Shown piece by piece: positions 41,195 to 54,674 of a stretch of DNA of 64,000 nt; position 1 is the first letter of the stretch; the number at the start of each line of letters is the position of its first letter. The notes below the pieces were generated by a model. That model searched no databases and was not told where the DNA came from. It saw only the letters and a program-made list of their open reading frames with translations. Source of the DNA: Setaria digitata (Eukaryota; Nematoda; Chromadorea; Rhabditida; Setariidae); the NCBI GenBank assembly GCA_003640385.1, contig RCAB01000045.1, forward strand, positions 174,093 to 238,092, in the 5' to 3' direction. Made by a program: the position numbers and the translations under genes.

Positions 41195-42363
41195 TATGGC
41201 AGTTTTTGGGTCTATAATACAGTAGTTTCATGTTCTCTTAAGTTCGCAGCATTAGTGGACAAATGAAGACAAAAGGTTAGGAAACTTTCATGCGCTACTA
41301 TAGACAGAAGGAACGGAGAAGAGGCAAAATAAGTAGCAGGCAAGAAGGACGCAGGAGAGGACAAAGCGAACGCCAAGCCTATGTAACCTTATCCTAGGCT
41401 AGGCTTACGTAAAGGATGAAGCAACGCCTAAAAAGTGCCTCATTGCTGCAAGGGCGACGAATTAGCGATTTTAGCCAAGAAATGCTGGCCGGCTGTGTAG
41501 TATGACAGAAGCAACCAATGCGTCTTGCGACAGCTTTGCTGATGTTTGTGTTAAATATACGTAACATATGTATACATATCGAACTTAGGATGTAGGATGA
41601 GTTGGCAGCTTCGCCCTGTCCATCCTCTTTCTCCTTAGTGGACTAGTTTGGATTGTATCCTAGCATATCGCGTCATTTCATGTCAGATATGATAACCAGC
41701 GGATATAGACTCAAAAAGCAGCAGCAGTTTTAATTATTGCTTCATTATTCAGCGATGTATGTATGCATTTAAAACTAATTAATTGGTGACTGCACTGATT
41801 GCTTGACTAATGCGAATCAGCAGTAAAATCACAATGAAGTTAATGATTAATAAATATTCCATTCTCTAAAGTGATCAAGACTTGCAATTCTGATTAGAAT
41901 AATTTGATCTTGGTGAAAAATAAATGGGTTCCAAAGCAGAAAATTTTCGGAAATGTGAATTTTTTTTCAGAAAAATTCTAATTATTCTGCTGTAACACAA
42001 CATCTGATGTATAGAACTAGAAGCTGAATTTATTTCTGCAGAAAAAAATGGATCGTCAAGAATCAACCACAAAATTTTAAAGTTTGTCAGCACTGTGTTC
42101 CTACTGAGAAATCTGTTGAACTTTTTGAAGTGCTCTTTCAGTTTTAAAAATCTAGCTCTTTCCCACACTAGTTTTCTTATTAAGAATTAGTGTTAGTTGG
42201 AGTCTTCATTTAGTCTTTTTAAATTAAAATCAGCAGAATCTTTTTAATTCAAAATAATAGGCACTAAATAGGTGTTTGATTATGAAGTTGTGTGTTTGAA
42301 TTTCAGAGCCCAAAACGAATAAATGCTTAAACAGTGCATAAAGTAGACGAGACAGTAGCAGCA
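41195..42363. other. Region between the microprotein ORF and the 42364 gene
   Basis: Nothing supported. The open frame at 41875-42168 (minus) lacks coding character. The part nearest 41194 is less AT-rich and may be promoter for the minus-strand ORF; the part before 42364 would serve the plus-strand gene. Confidence 0.4.
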
Positions 42364-45300
42364 ATGAGTTTAACAGAAATGAAATCATTAGAACAAATAA
42401 CTACTACTCTTTCGTACGAAACAGTCCAAGAAGCTAAAAACGCATTTGTACATCCACCTGTAAGTTGTTGGTATGTCTAACTTTTATTTGCTATAGCAAT
42501 TCGTTTGTAGTATGTATTATCAGTACGTTGTATCATATCATCTTATTAGCATCACTTATCAAATTGTTACTTTCTAACTGGACGTACTAAGGAGATGGCG
42601 AAATTTGTTGTGCTTGAAGAGATCGAGCATGATGTGGCACATAACACTATAAGTGCTAACGTATAAAAGACTACAAAGCAATGGAAAGATTAAAGCTAAC
42701 ATAGTTTAAAAGTAATCATTTTTCTTGAATTTCAATGTCGCTTTTGCATGATTCTTTGAAACACAGTAGAGATAAGCAAAATGAAAACAGATGCCCGAAT
42801 TAAAAAGTGGAAAAGAAATTAAAAATTTCTGGGCTCATCTTGATTGCTTAGACAACTATTGAAGTGTTGTAAATGGAGTGGAGCTTGCTGTCGGTAAGAA
42901 TTATTCAAGTACCTACAATCTCGTCAAGTAACATTTTTATATTTAACAACTGCTCGTCTCCTTTCTTCAGAACTATTCGAGATCAATTATCAATCAAATA
43001 TTTCCAAAATGCTTCTCGTGCCTAAACAATTTTGAACTGTTTGGAATCGAAATGATCTCCGCCGATAAATGTAGAATAAGAAATGAATAAAGTTAAGCAA
43101 GTTTAAAATGACAAAACGAATTGTATGTGAATCCAAATGTCTTTTATTTGCTCGCATATTTCTGAATGCTCACTTTCGGCAAAGATCTTTTTTCAAACTT
43201 AAATCATTATATCGTCAATTTTTTCAGGCGAACCACATTCTCAGATATGCAGTAAATTGTTTAGTAGAGCACTTTTTTAATATCTCCCCTGTGAGTTGTT
43301 AACTTCTAAAGATTTGGCATTTGAAAATATTTGAAATACATGTAGAACGCATATTTATAACGAAAAGTTATTGTTGTAAAAATCTATCCTTCCATTGTCG
43401 TTAGATAATTGCTATGCATTTCAAAAAGTACTGATTTAAGTTTATAAAAACATGATATGCAGAAATATTATTTAATAGGAACAGAAAGTTGTATAGGGAT
43501 CCCTTCTAATCATTTTATCAGTGAACTTAGGCACCAACAATCCAAAACTCACTAATTTCATTGAAACTTGATCATTTCTGCTGTCTAAATTGCTTATGCC
43601 AAATATTTTTCGTCAAAAATTCAGCGATTGCAAATTCGTTTTGAAAGGATGATTAAGAATTAAAATTAAAAGTTGCTATTCAACTTAATCAATTCCAAAA
43701 ACAAATACTAGCTTAACAGCTGCAATCTACATTCTTAACAAGTATAAACGACAGCTATTTTTAAATCAGTGAAGTAAACTGATTAACAAATAGCAATCAT
43801 TGCGCAATGACTTTCCCAAGCAGCTATTCTGAAGTGTTGATAATTTTGACTGAAGTACAGCCGATTAAACACACTTGTTATTTCCCGAAGCACTCAGTAG
43901 TAATTTTGAAGCTAATAGTGTATAGTGCAATGATTGTGATCCAATTATCTAGCCAATTTATTTATTTTTTTCGATATGCAGTGTTAATCTAAAGGTTTTA
44001 CTGTTCAAGGTCCAATTAATTGTATTCATATGACAAAGCATGAGACAACCAAGTTAATTGTGGCATTTCACGTTATCGTACATTAATTTGTGAGAATAAC
44101 TCTATCTCGGAGAGGAACTGGCTTATTTCTTTAGTAAAAGACTCTCCTTCGTTAATTAGCCTTTGATTTGTCCTAATTTTGGCATATTCCTGCCAAAAAG
44201 TTTTTGCACTACTTTTAATGCAGTCTATTCGATTATATCGTATTTAGAAAAGGAATTTTAAACTACCTTAATCGATATTTCTTACACTTCAGCATGAAAC
44301 TAACATGTTTTTATTACACAATTTTACTAAAAACAAAATTAACAATCACAGCGAATGAATTTGCGCTTTAAAAATTCTTTATAAGCTATTCATAAGATAA
44401 GTCAGCGCTAATGTCTAATTACCACTTTCGTTATCCTTATCTAACTAGAAATATCATTTTATCCCTCTTTTCGTTCAACACCTCCAATATCACCATTTCA
44501 GCTTTTGATGAATGATAATATGGCCAAATATTGACGTAAAGAATGTCATGAGGCTCATAATCTCCATATTTAATGCAAAATAGTATTTCAGGTTCACATC
44601 TTCCTGTTGTTTATAAGTTATCGTCATCTCAATTGCTTAGAAAAAAGAATAGCCATTTTCATAACAAGATTCACTTTTCTTCTCACTTTTTACTGTTCTG
44701 CTGCATATAGAGTGAATGACAAATAATAATTTCTATTAACTCATATAACTTATCTTAAAATATAAAAATAACAACCAGCAGAATTGTTTTGCCGTCGAAA
44801 GGTTACAGGTGTCTGTAAACGCACTGTTGAGGTAAATTACCAGGAGGATTTGGAAGCATATTTATTTCTCTATTTATACATTTAGGTTTAAAAGTTACAT
44901 GTAAATTGGTCTATCTTTTCTATCCGTGGAACTAGAAAACATAATCTCAGCAGAATTCGGAAAATCAATGTATAAAACTTATCTCATCTGATTTCAGCTG
45001 TTATTTTCTACTTGCAAAACTTGAACTTAACATATTTATTTCTCTTTTCTTTTCAACAATTCATCATTTCTTTGTTCACGCAGTTTATTCAATATCCTGA
45101 CTTCAAAACAGATGGAGAATTGGGAAAATTTTGTACACATAAACTAAAAGAGAAAATGCTGTTAATAATTTTAACCAACAAAAATATAACTTCGACATTG
45201 CAGTAATTAAAAATACAGAGATAGTAATCATCGTCGAAATTTATCTCCGTCAAGTATTGTACGTGAAGACGTAACTTTCAAAATTTTGGAACTTTGAACA

Positions 45301-46456
45301 TTCACTGTATCTTAGTCTTCTCATTCAAGATATCTTTTCATTGAATCAGCGTACCTTTCTTTTCACCATCTGTTTGCTCACTTTCAAAAGACTTGAAATG
45401 AGTCAAAATGAATCTGGAAAATTCATTCACGTTTTAAAGAATTACGATGGATTCGGAAGCGATTGATCCCGAACTAGCACTAAGTTGTTGCAACCGAAAT
45501 TGAATTTCCTTGAACTCACTTATTCATTCGGAATAGTCCTTACGGTTATTAGAATGAATGATAAACCTTTTTTCAGTAGTGATGTGTCAACAACGACAAG
45601 GCGACAGCTATTGAGGTGTGGGGAGGGAGACAATATGAAGAAAAAGTGAAACGGATCAAGATTTGGTCAGCTGTTTCTGTGTTGAAAAGCAAGGAAGAAA
45701 GAAGCAAAGAAATTGACATTTTTCCTTTATTCTTCCTTCTAAGGTCAGGAAGAAATAATTGTCATACCTACAAAAGCAGATTTGACACTCAATGTTAGCA
45801 GTTTAGAATTCTTAATGGTCAAATGAGTTCAGTAAAAATTTGGAATGTTCAAGAAACAACGACGTTGTTTAATAGTCTGAGGTATGACTATGGAACTGAC
45901 ACCTATACTTTCCAAGTCCATCAACTACCCTTGGGAGTAAGTGCAGTTTCAAAAAGTTAGGTGAAAATATGAGTTCATTACATTTTCAAAAATAAGGGAA
46001 GTATTTCTTTTATTATCCATATTCAAGTCATTCACAATTTAGTGATTTGACATGGCCAAATCGAAAACAAGCATAGTTTAATGAACCTAACAATCAAATT
46101 TATCTGTTTGATTCTACTCTCAATTGAAGGCCTAGCATTATCTTGGGATTGAAATTATAGATGAAAATAGCAGATATGGCCGAAAAACTAACCTGACGTC
46201 GTTTCTAAAGAAAATTCAGAAGAAAGTTTTTTGCCCATATCATTCTAGAATTTTGTAAGGAGCTAAATTTAATTAAAATTTATAGCTTCTGAAGCGGAAA
46301 AGCGCTTTGAAAATGAAATCTTTAACTTTTCACTTATTTCTATTAAGCAATACAACATATAAATCATTCCACTTCGTGTTTTTTTTTTTTTTTTCACAGC
46401 AAAAAAAAGACGCGCAAGCGAAAGCGTCAATTTCTGATATTACAGTAAAAGAATAA
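42364..46456 (+). CDS. Unidentified 95-residue protein, three exons
   Basis: Exons 42364-42459, 45802-45936 and 46400-46456 all begin and end in phase 0 and have good signals: CCT|GTAAGT and GGA|GTAAGT donors, TTAGCAG and TTTTCACAG acceptors. The parts are MSLTEMKSLEQITTTLSYET..FVHPP, then FRILNGQMSSVKIWNVQE..RYDYGTDTYTFQVHQLPLG, then QKKDAQAKASISDITVKE and a stop. The protein is soluble, with no signal peptide or membrane segment. An alternative second exon exists at about 45085-45204 (FIQYPDFKTDGELGKFC), also in phase 0 but running into a stop. No family recognised. Introns of about 3.3 kb and 0.46 kb explain why it is hard to see. Confidence 0.5.
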
Positions 46457-47350
46457 AAAATTTAATTCTTGCTGTGCCGTCTCAAGAGATCTTCTGATTT
46501 AGTTACCATAAAGAAACTGTAAGTCCAAAGCATTCTTAAATAATTATAATTATAAATCTATTTAATTGCTCGCAACTAAGAGAGGTAAAATGATCAGAAC
46601 CTAAATGATGATGAGAAGGAGTATTTAATCTCTTTTAGATTTCTATTTCTACAATTTTTGCTTTCATAAACTTCCCTGAAGAATAATTTAAAATATAAGA
46701 CTGAGGAACTAGAAAAATATTCTCCTCTTTCTGATTTAACTAGTTAAGTTAGAAAAGCAGACAAGGTGAATCTACTCAACCTAAAAAGATTTATCAATCA
46801 AAGGCTACATGCCTCATATAGCATATAGCATTTGATTCTCTTTCTCTGCATTTTGAATTTTGCATCTTCAAACAGGTCTAGACTAAAATGCTACCTCCTA
46901 AGATTCCTATCGCTGATATTTGATGTGAAAGTCAAATCGCTAAAAGTGAAATTAAAAGCGTTTTCTTATAATATCGAAATTGAATGGATCACTAATTTTC
47001 ACATATCTTTCAGTTTTTCACTATCAAATATTGTATCGACATTGAAACTTCGAACTACATTGTTGAGAAAAAGCATTTCAAGTTCGAAAAGCAAAATTTA
47101 AAAGTGTGCCTATGAAGTACAATAATCAGTTACATGACATTTCTCGTTATAATTTGCTTGAGTGATTTAATTAAATGACACATTGCCTTGCATATTCGCT
47201 ATTTTCTCAAACATTTAAGCCATGTATTAAATTTAATTAAACTCAATTTCGTGAGTTGGTGAACAATTAGTGTGAAAACTTGTTAAACACTAATGTTTTG
47301 AAAAGATGCATTTGGTCTAGAACGATAAAAACGTCTCGTGTCTTTTCCAG
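46457..47350. other. Gap before the 47351 gene
   Basis: No supported feature. It should contain the 5' exon of the next gene, which must end in phase 1, but I could not find a convincing ATG exon. The open frame at 46832-47101 lacks splice support. Confidence 0.4.
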
Positions 47351-49019
47351 TGCTGTTCAAACATCTGACGGAAGCCGCGAAGTTTCTGAAAGAAGAAGCC
47401 GAAAGAATCAGAAGCGATGCCCGACCTCCACCTGAAGGAAAGGAAAGGAATAGATGGATATCTGCTCATCACCGCTTTTCGCCACTCATAACGGAACTGT
47501 ACTTATTTCATTCTCCGGACGACAGTATCTCACTTCGGCAGTTACTTTATGCTAACTAGCAAGTAAGAAGTTTGATTCTAAGGTAAACGTAACAATTCTT
47601 ATCAGACAGTTCAACTTCTCATTTGTCTTTATTGAGTTGTCTTTACGGTTACATGCATAAGCTTGTAAGTTTTCGGCTCTGTTCCTTCCACTTTATTAAC
47701 TTCAACTTTTTTGAATTCTGCTAATATAAATAAAAATTTGTTTTAGAGGCGAATCATTTCCCTCAACTTCCTGATAATTTTTAGAAATTTTGATATCTCA
47801 CATCCTTCATTTACCAAAACAAGTTTTTGTTGCTTTTAAAAAGCAAATTATGCTTCACTTTTATTTTTAAAGATAATGAAATTTTTGATTTATGTTTGAA
47901 TTCTTACAAAAAGAAATCTTACATTGCGAAATGTAAGATTGTAAGAAATGTAAGACACTACTGCGAACAAAATCGCCACTGGTATTTTGTTGAATTTTTA
48001 TGAATTGCCTATTCCTGCATTCTTCTCATTCTTATATTTACTCATCTTCAACAGCAGTGGCAATTTTTTTCTCAAATATAAGTTAAGATGATTCTCCTCC
48101 TACCCTTCCAAAAATACTACAACAGTGGAAAAAGGAATACACATCTTCATGAAGAGACAAGCGGAAAAAGAAGCTCTGGAAAATTTTTTCCGGACCACAA
48201 CTTCACTCATGAGATCCATGGATGGAACTCTGAGCCTCAATGGCGTAATAGTAACAATCAAAACACTTCTTCAAGTACTTCCATATGAAAGAAACGTCAG
48301 TTCATTATTTGAACTGAATCATAAATGCTTCCTGATTCATTTTTTTAAGGCGATTAAAAGACATGGAGTAGAAATATTTCGAAAAGATTTTCGGCAGTAA
48401 AAGGAATGTCCAGTAGAAATTTCAGGGTCTGAGCAAAGTTCAACGAAGAAATGCTGAAGTGAAAGGAGTGAACAGTTGGTAAGCTGTGGAAAGCCCAGGT
48501 GTCGCCACTTCAAAAGATTCTTTTCTTGCAAATGAATGAACCCACTGGATATGGTGGCACTGAAAGGAAGTTATGATCCTGCATTATTCTTTTCTCCATG
48601 AACCACTGCTCCTTCCCTCAGTCTGATAATTTTTTCGTCAGAGCAAATAGATGATACAATCAAGGGATGATGGTTGCCATTTCACTGGGAAGCACATTGC
48701 CACTGAGGAAGAACAATTCTGCTGCTTCCAATATTTCACATCTAAAACTTCTATGGGTTCGCTTTTTACATAATTATTTGTCGATCGATTACGTGTGCTT
48801 CTGTGAACATCTGCTTCTTTGTTTCATTTTCTCTATTATCCCCATCTCATTCGTGATCTGATCGGGATGTTCGATCTTGCTAGAATTACTTATCAGCTTG
48901 GAGAAGTGTACATCAAATCAAACATACTGTCTTATGCTCGAGAGAGCGGGAATTACAGTCTCGAGGACGTTTTCACTCTCAATCTTCAAGCAATTCGTAC
49001 TTTTATCGGAGAAGCATAA
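47351..49019 (+). CDS. Unidentified protein, 5' end missing, three exons
   Basis: Exons 47351-47524, 48126-48295 and 48897-49019 can be joined in phase. The first reads VLFKHLTEAAKFLKEEAERI then a proline-rich part (ARPPPEGKERNRW). The second reads EKGIHIFMKRQAEKEALENF and SMDGTLSLNGVIVTIKTLLQ. The third ends LEDVFTLNLQAIRTFIGEA. The protein looks helical and soluble. The entry phase requires an earlier exon. The donor at 47525 (A|GTATCT) and the third acceptor (ATCAG) are only fair; coding-like sequence continues just 5' of 48897 (IRDLIGMFDLARITYQ), so an upstream border of the last exon may be mis-set. No domain recognised. Confidence 0.45.
47901..47947. repeat. Nested inverted repeat (hairpin)
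   Basis: Inner arms AATCTTACATT (47915-47925) and AATGTAAGATT (47930-47940) are perfect complements around the loop GCGA. Outer arms TTCTTAC and GTAAGAA extend the stem after a one-sided bulge. It lies in the intron before 48126. It could fold in RNA or DNA; no function is implied. Confidence 0.8.
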
Positions 49020-51915
49020 CTACTGAGGTGTCCGTGTAGAAGGATGGAATAGAGAGAAAGTGATTCACGTGACTAAGAAAAGCATCGAAGAAGGAAGCAG
49101 TTGAGAAACAGCGTAAGCGTACTGACACGCATCTCGTTTCCTTCTGAACGAGGAATGAGGAAGTGATTGAACTGACGCCAGCTCAGTGCTTCCGGTTGAG
49201 CCGTGACCCCGACGGAGGGCTTCCTCCTCTTTTTCTCATCTCTGCAAGAATCGCCGCGTGCTTGGCGGTATTTTTCTCTCTGACTCTTTTCATGACCGTA
49301 CATGTCTTGCACTCTGACATACGACTGCGTGATGTACCTGCACGTGCAGCAGCGTGTTCCTCACAAAGTAGCCCATCTGAAGTTCTGGAAAGGAACTAGC
49401 AGTGCGTGCTGCAGTACTGCGTTCCTGCTGCAGTTTCCTGTGATGCAGCTGTTAACACTCCCAAACTTTGCAGAGAGTTCCCTATCTTTTGAAGCCATTA
49501 ATTATAATTGGAGATTTTCACACCATGCTTATTTTCGCTGCATTTCCATTTCATCATTCTTTGATTAGTGGAAAGGAACAGCTGGCGATGGTTGACCTTT
49601 GTCCTTTCCTTGTTGTTCAGTCACTTATTGATTGTGACAAGTTGAGTAGTGGTCATCCTGCCAGGAACATTCAAGTTCAGTCTCACCCAACTAGGGAAAC
49701 ATATGTACTATTTCGCATCTTTCAACAACTCATCACAGACAAACCGATGGAACATGGCACTTGTTGTGACTTACAGTTAGACGCCTGGAATAGGGTTGTT
49801 CGACTTGGCTCCGAAATAAGACTGTAGAGGTACAAAAGTAGAACCCTCTTCTGGCCTCTCCCTGTTCTTGAAGGGAAGATAGGAAGCGTTTATTTGTTAA
49901 AAGAGGGAATAACCTTCCCTTTTCGTCGAAAACTCATGTCCCACTCATTGGCCTCCTTTATGCGGCATCTCCTTTGATGTTCTCGTCTGATGAGGTGAGG
50001 AGGGAAGGGTATACTTCGTCCAGTTTCTTTCCTTCCTTCCTTGTTGAAATTACGTTTTATTTGATTTTTCCCATGTCCAATAAAACACTTTTGAGAGAAA
50101 TTACGGCCGAGGGGACTTTTTTCCAATAAAGTTTCGGTGGCAAGAAGACGTTGGTTGAGGCCGTTGTATGGTATTTTCTCGAGACTCACGAGTGGACCGG
50201 TTAGAAAGAGTAGACTTTTGTTTTCAACATCTCGATCAAATTTCTTCCTCACTATTATTTATTATTTGTCTAGTCCTCCACTCCTTCGGAGGAAATCGAT
50301 TTTTGACGTCCACACATGTGGAGGATGCAATTTGATTTTGAAGTATTCTTTGACACAGTCAGTACTTCACTTTGCTGACATTTCGACTTCCCTTTTCTGT
50401 TTCGGTCAGTGAACCGAAGGTCCGTCAAAGTCTCATGTCCATCTCACTTCACGTCTTGTGAATTATTCGTCCCCTTCACAGCTCTGATGTGCTGTGATTC
50501 TTAATCAGCTTGATGACCTTTCTAGATTTATATCCGAAAATCCACTTAAAAACTAGGTATTTTTATATTGCGCTGTCATGGAAGCAGTCGATTTTTACTT
50601 GATTCTAAAAATTTTCAATGAATTTGAAAACAAGCTCTCAACATGCAATATGAATAATCTTTTTTAGCTTTTGTATCGAACATATGTGACTGATCTCTCT
50701 CTTTCGTGTCTTCCTTCTCATCAATACTCCGATGATGACATTTTTGCGGCATCATCTGAAGACATTGTAGATTTTTACATAACCTTGACATCTACTTCCC
50801 TTTCATTTTATCCATTTTTTTTGCTCATTCCAACCTATTTCACTCAATCCATCCTTCACATCGTATCAGATAAACAGGCAAAGTGGTCGGCACAGAAATT
50901 ATGTCAATAAATTTACGGTTCTGTTATCTTCGCACTGCTCTTTGCGACTTTCCATGCCGTCTCTAATTAGTTTGCTCAAAAGGTAGATGTGGTTTCTAAT
51001 TCTGTTTTTCATAATCCCATCTTCGTGGGATATCATTTCGAGTGCCATATGCACAAACCCCTAATCTTTTCATTTTGAGCACAACAATTTTTCATTCATT
51101 TTTCTTTCATTTTTGCATATTTCATTTGTTGCTTTTGATGTTTTCCAGACTTGGCTTGCTCAATTTTTGGTTTTTATATGTCTAGTCTGAAATTCAGAGA
51201 ACTTTTTAACGTCGGAAATTTAATTTGGCAACATAAAATTTTTTTTTTTAATACTGTCATGGGTTTGGTAATCTTAAGAAAATGTAACAATATTAAAATT
51301 TTAAAATTCCTTAATTTTTTGTGTTGCAAGAAATGTAACATGCTGATAGAAAAATCTAAATCTTGATCTTAATCTCCAATCTTAAACTAGGCCAGTACCC
51401 AATTTTTTGAGATTTCCTTCCATTCATCTTATTAAGCAATCAGGTCAGATACTCATTAAGACTATTGTGTGTTATTGTTATCGAGTAATAAAAAAAATTT
51501 AGAGTACAGGCATATTGGTAGTTGTTGGAGTTCTGATGCAGGATAGAGATCCAGTGCCATAATAGTATGATAAACATTAATTTTAGGAAGGAAAGGTACT
51601 GAGTTAGGGGCTAAGAAGAAGGCTGAATCGAAGAGAAACAGGAAGGACGAGAGCATTCGACGTTTCCTCTGTTTTTCCATGTCTTTATTTTAAACATGCT
51701 TCAAATGCGACCCTTTAGCAGGAGTGGTCGGTCTTTCGACTAATGTGCTGTGGTGAAGTGGCGGCTTTCTTTTTGATAATTTGCTAGTGCCGAATTTAAA
51801 CTATTCATTTCAAAAAAGCCGGTTTCTAATTTCAAGCTGTTGTACGACTACTTGTCGGCAAGTTGTTCCTCATCGCTTTGTTTTCAGAAGAAATAAACGA
51901 TTAAAAAAAGAAGCA
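49020..51915. other. Intergenic region with unassigned open frames
   Basis: Several open frames of 70-120 codons occur on both strands (49163-49399, 49468-49827, 49890-50252, 50137-50412). They overlap and none shows family resemblance. A plus-strand piece starting after TTTTTTAG near 50667 (LLYRTYVTDLSLSCLPSHQY) looks mildly coding and could be a 5' exon of the 51916 gene. Nothing here is firm. Confidence 0.4.
51878..51888 (+). promoter_or_regulatory. Probable spliced-leader acceptor
   Basis: TTGTTTTCAG followed by a 27-nt A-rich leader to the ATG at 51916. The pyrimidine-rich acceptor this close to the start suggests trans-splicing; a cis acceptor for a 5' UTR exon is possible. Confidence 0.45.
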
Positions 51916-53761
51916 ATGTTCAAAAGCCTTTTTCGTCCACGACGGTCAAACAAAGAGAACGAAGATGAACAACAGCACCAGCACCAACGACAACAAAACT
52001 GTCCCAATGAATTTGTTTGTGTTTTCAAATTTAAATTTAACCTTTTCTGAAATCCAGGCTGTGGATAATGCAGCATTTCCAGGCTCACACAACGGTGCCT
52101 AATCTGTTCTTTCAGTCCTCTCCATCCTTTATTTCATCTTTATTTTCTGATATTTTCGCTCCTCCCAAAAATGATTTCATTACAGGATCGCAATTCGTCT
52201 TCCTATAAATCGCCCAGAAATGCACGTGAAAAGCGATCCTTTCAGTCCACTCACCTTCATCGAGGAAGTGTAGGTGGCGGAGTGGACGATGGTCTTCCGC
52301 CATCAACATCACCTTATCACATCGCTATTCAGCGGAAATATCCGCGTGGCACGCAGTCATGTTACGATGGCTTCAGTGATGACTTCGACCGCTTTTCCAG
52401 TATGAATAGGTCCTTCGCTAGTGTGGCACATACAAAATATAAGGTTCTGCGCATCTCCAAAATCCATTGCTCTAATTCAGTCGTGGCATTGCGGCGAAAT
52501 TGCCCAAATCACACTTCTTTTCACTAAAATGGAGTTGTCTGGTTTTGTTTCTTTCAGTAATTCATGTATATGTGTGTCATTGTTATCGGAGGTTGTCTAC
52601 ATTTCCAGAAATTAATAGACAAATGAGATTTAAAGTACTTTACGAAAATGTTTAATTTATTAATTTTTTTGCTCTTAGTTTGTTTATTTTTACAACACAT
52701 TTATCTCTCTATTTTTAGCCCTCTCGCCGTGAATACATAAGCGGTGTTCGTCGTAGTCATTTAAATTCAGAATATGGAGGTTGTGATCCGTCGGTGAATA
52801 CCCCACCTCTCTACAGCAGAGACTTAGACGATTCAGATGCAGAAACATGGAATTCGGAAAGGATTATTAAGGTAATTAATTTAAATTTTTGATTGGGGAT
52901 TTCCTGTTGCTATAGTATTATGCATATTTCTATGAATTGAAGGAACTTCGAGCTGAATTACGGGCTACGAACGAACGAAAAAACTACTACAAGGATCTGT
53001 ACAAGCGTGAACGGCAAGATAGGATACGTGATCGTGAGCTACGTGATTTAGTGGAGAAAAAACTTATGGATGATCTCAGAAGTAAAGAATTAGAATGTTC
53101 CAGTAATTTACTACGAATTAAAGCTCTGGAACAGGTGAAATCTTATCAAGTTCGGAGTAACTAAAACTAAAATTCATTTTCTAATCAAAGTTTCGAAAAT
53201 CAAAATTGATATTTTCAGCAGCTTCAGCGCCATACCAGTTTTCCACCTCCAATCCGTGAATCATCCTTTCGCATTCCACATTTCTGCACTCCTTCGACAT
53301 CTAATACCGCTTCTACAATGGCTGGAGCAGGTGAAGCCTTGTCAAGCACTTCAGAGCTGTTTGCTGTCCGAGGTGCTTATCTGATAAATTCAGTATCTGG
53401 TACCACAGGAATAACGGGAGCAGCAGCCGGAACAGCATCTGGCAATCACAGCGACATGCCAGATGAAATGAAGGTTTTCCGGCAACCTGATGAATTTCCT
53501 CTAGAATCAGCACGGAATAGTAGCAACACAGGTGCTTCGCTTGATGATGGGAAAAATGATGACATGATGAAAATATCCGCTAATTCGTTAGGTCTTTTTT
53601 CGGCAAATCATGAAAATTTTAATGGAACAATACTGGAAGAGGATCCCCAATCTGATAACGGTTATGGTACCACTTCGGAATGTGCTTCTGAACTTGTTCG
53701 CAGTATACGCCGGGTACACAGTGATTCTGAAGTACCACTAAAAGTGATACAAACAATTTGA
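51916..53761 (+). CDS. Coiled-coil protein, unidentified
   Basis: Five exons, all in phase 0: 51916-52014, 52186-52443, 52719-52871, 52943-53134, 53219-53761; 414 residues. The order is: basic N-terminus (MFKSLFRPRRSNKENED) with a Gln/His run; a Ser-rich disordered part (residues 34-170); a strongly charged coiled coil (about 171-235, ELRAELRATNERKNYYKDLY then KRERQDRIRDRELRD); a long Ser/Asn/Gly-rich tail. The low-complexity ends and central coiled coil suggest a cytoskeletal or scaffold adaptor, but I cannot name a family. The first donor (TTT|GTTTGT) is weak. A skipped mini-exon (AVDNAAFPGSHNG, at about 52058) may be used in other transcripts. Confidence 0.7.
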
Positions 53762-54055
53762 AGAGTTTATGTGTATATTTCTATTTTTTTCACTACCTCC
53801 TGTAAAAGGTAAATTTTTGGACAATCAGTACTGTCTGCTTAAAACATAACTTCCATTGATTATTGGCTGTTTTGGTGTTAAAATTAATTTAATCAAAACT
53901 TCTCGTTAGGGTTTTAGTTACATACTATGAAATGTCCAAGTATAAAATTTCGAATAAATTTTAAAACAACTAATGACCTCATTATTTTTGGTGATTTAAT
54001 ATGTGATGTTGTCATATTTTTGTTGTATATACTTTTTATATGAGAAATCTGTATG

Positions 54056-54061
54056 AATAAA
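54056..54061 (+). terminator. Candidate polyadenylation signal
   Basis: AATAAA about 300 nt after the stop of the coiled-coil gene. Another AATAAA lies near 53952. Either could direct 3' end formation. Confidence 0.35.
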
Positions 54062-54674
54062 TTATTAAAGAATGAACTTATTCCTGTTGTCAGTTTTTTA
54101 ATATACTATTGTTCACTATCAGCGTTAGCTTATAAATTAATTTTGCATCGCATTTTTAACCTATAAGCTAGGTTGGAATTGCGATGCACATTTAACGTGG
54201 ACTTCTCCACAAAATATTATATTGCAGTTTGCCAGTTAGGTAGATACTCTCCTTGGTTTCATGTCTTATCTGATTACGAAGGCAATGTTTAGAACCATTA
54301 AAATCTGTCGCAAAACCTGAAAGGCTTAGAGTTTAATTCATTTCATGTTGTATTTTGGAAATTAAATTGAAATGCCAAGAATGCTTGTTCAAAAGCACTT
54401 TTTTTTTTGTCGCATCGTACCCTTTATTCTGTCATGTTTACACTTTATGTTCGTTATGGAATTTTTTGGTAGGTGTTGATATTTTAAGTTTTTTTATTGT
54501 TTCATTTATCATGTGAAAGTGTGTAGAAAATATATTTCTGTATGGAAACAGGTAAGAAAACAGTGCAGTTCTGATTTAACTCACTTTTATTGCATATAAT
54601 TCACAAACTATCGTAGTTCTCGTTATTTTCAGCATACTTATTGGAGAGGAGTTTTCTCGAAGTAGATGTTAGGT

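Noticed and set aside
49163..50412. Series of open frames on both strands, up to 120 codons
   Set aside because: Overlapping and without recognisable motifs, signal peptides or matching exon phases.
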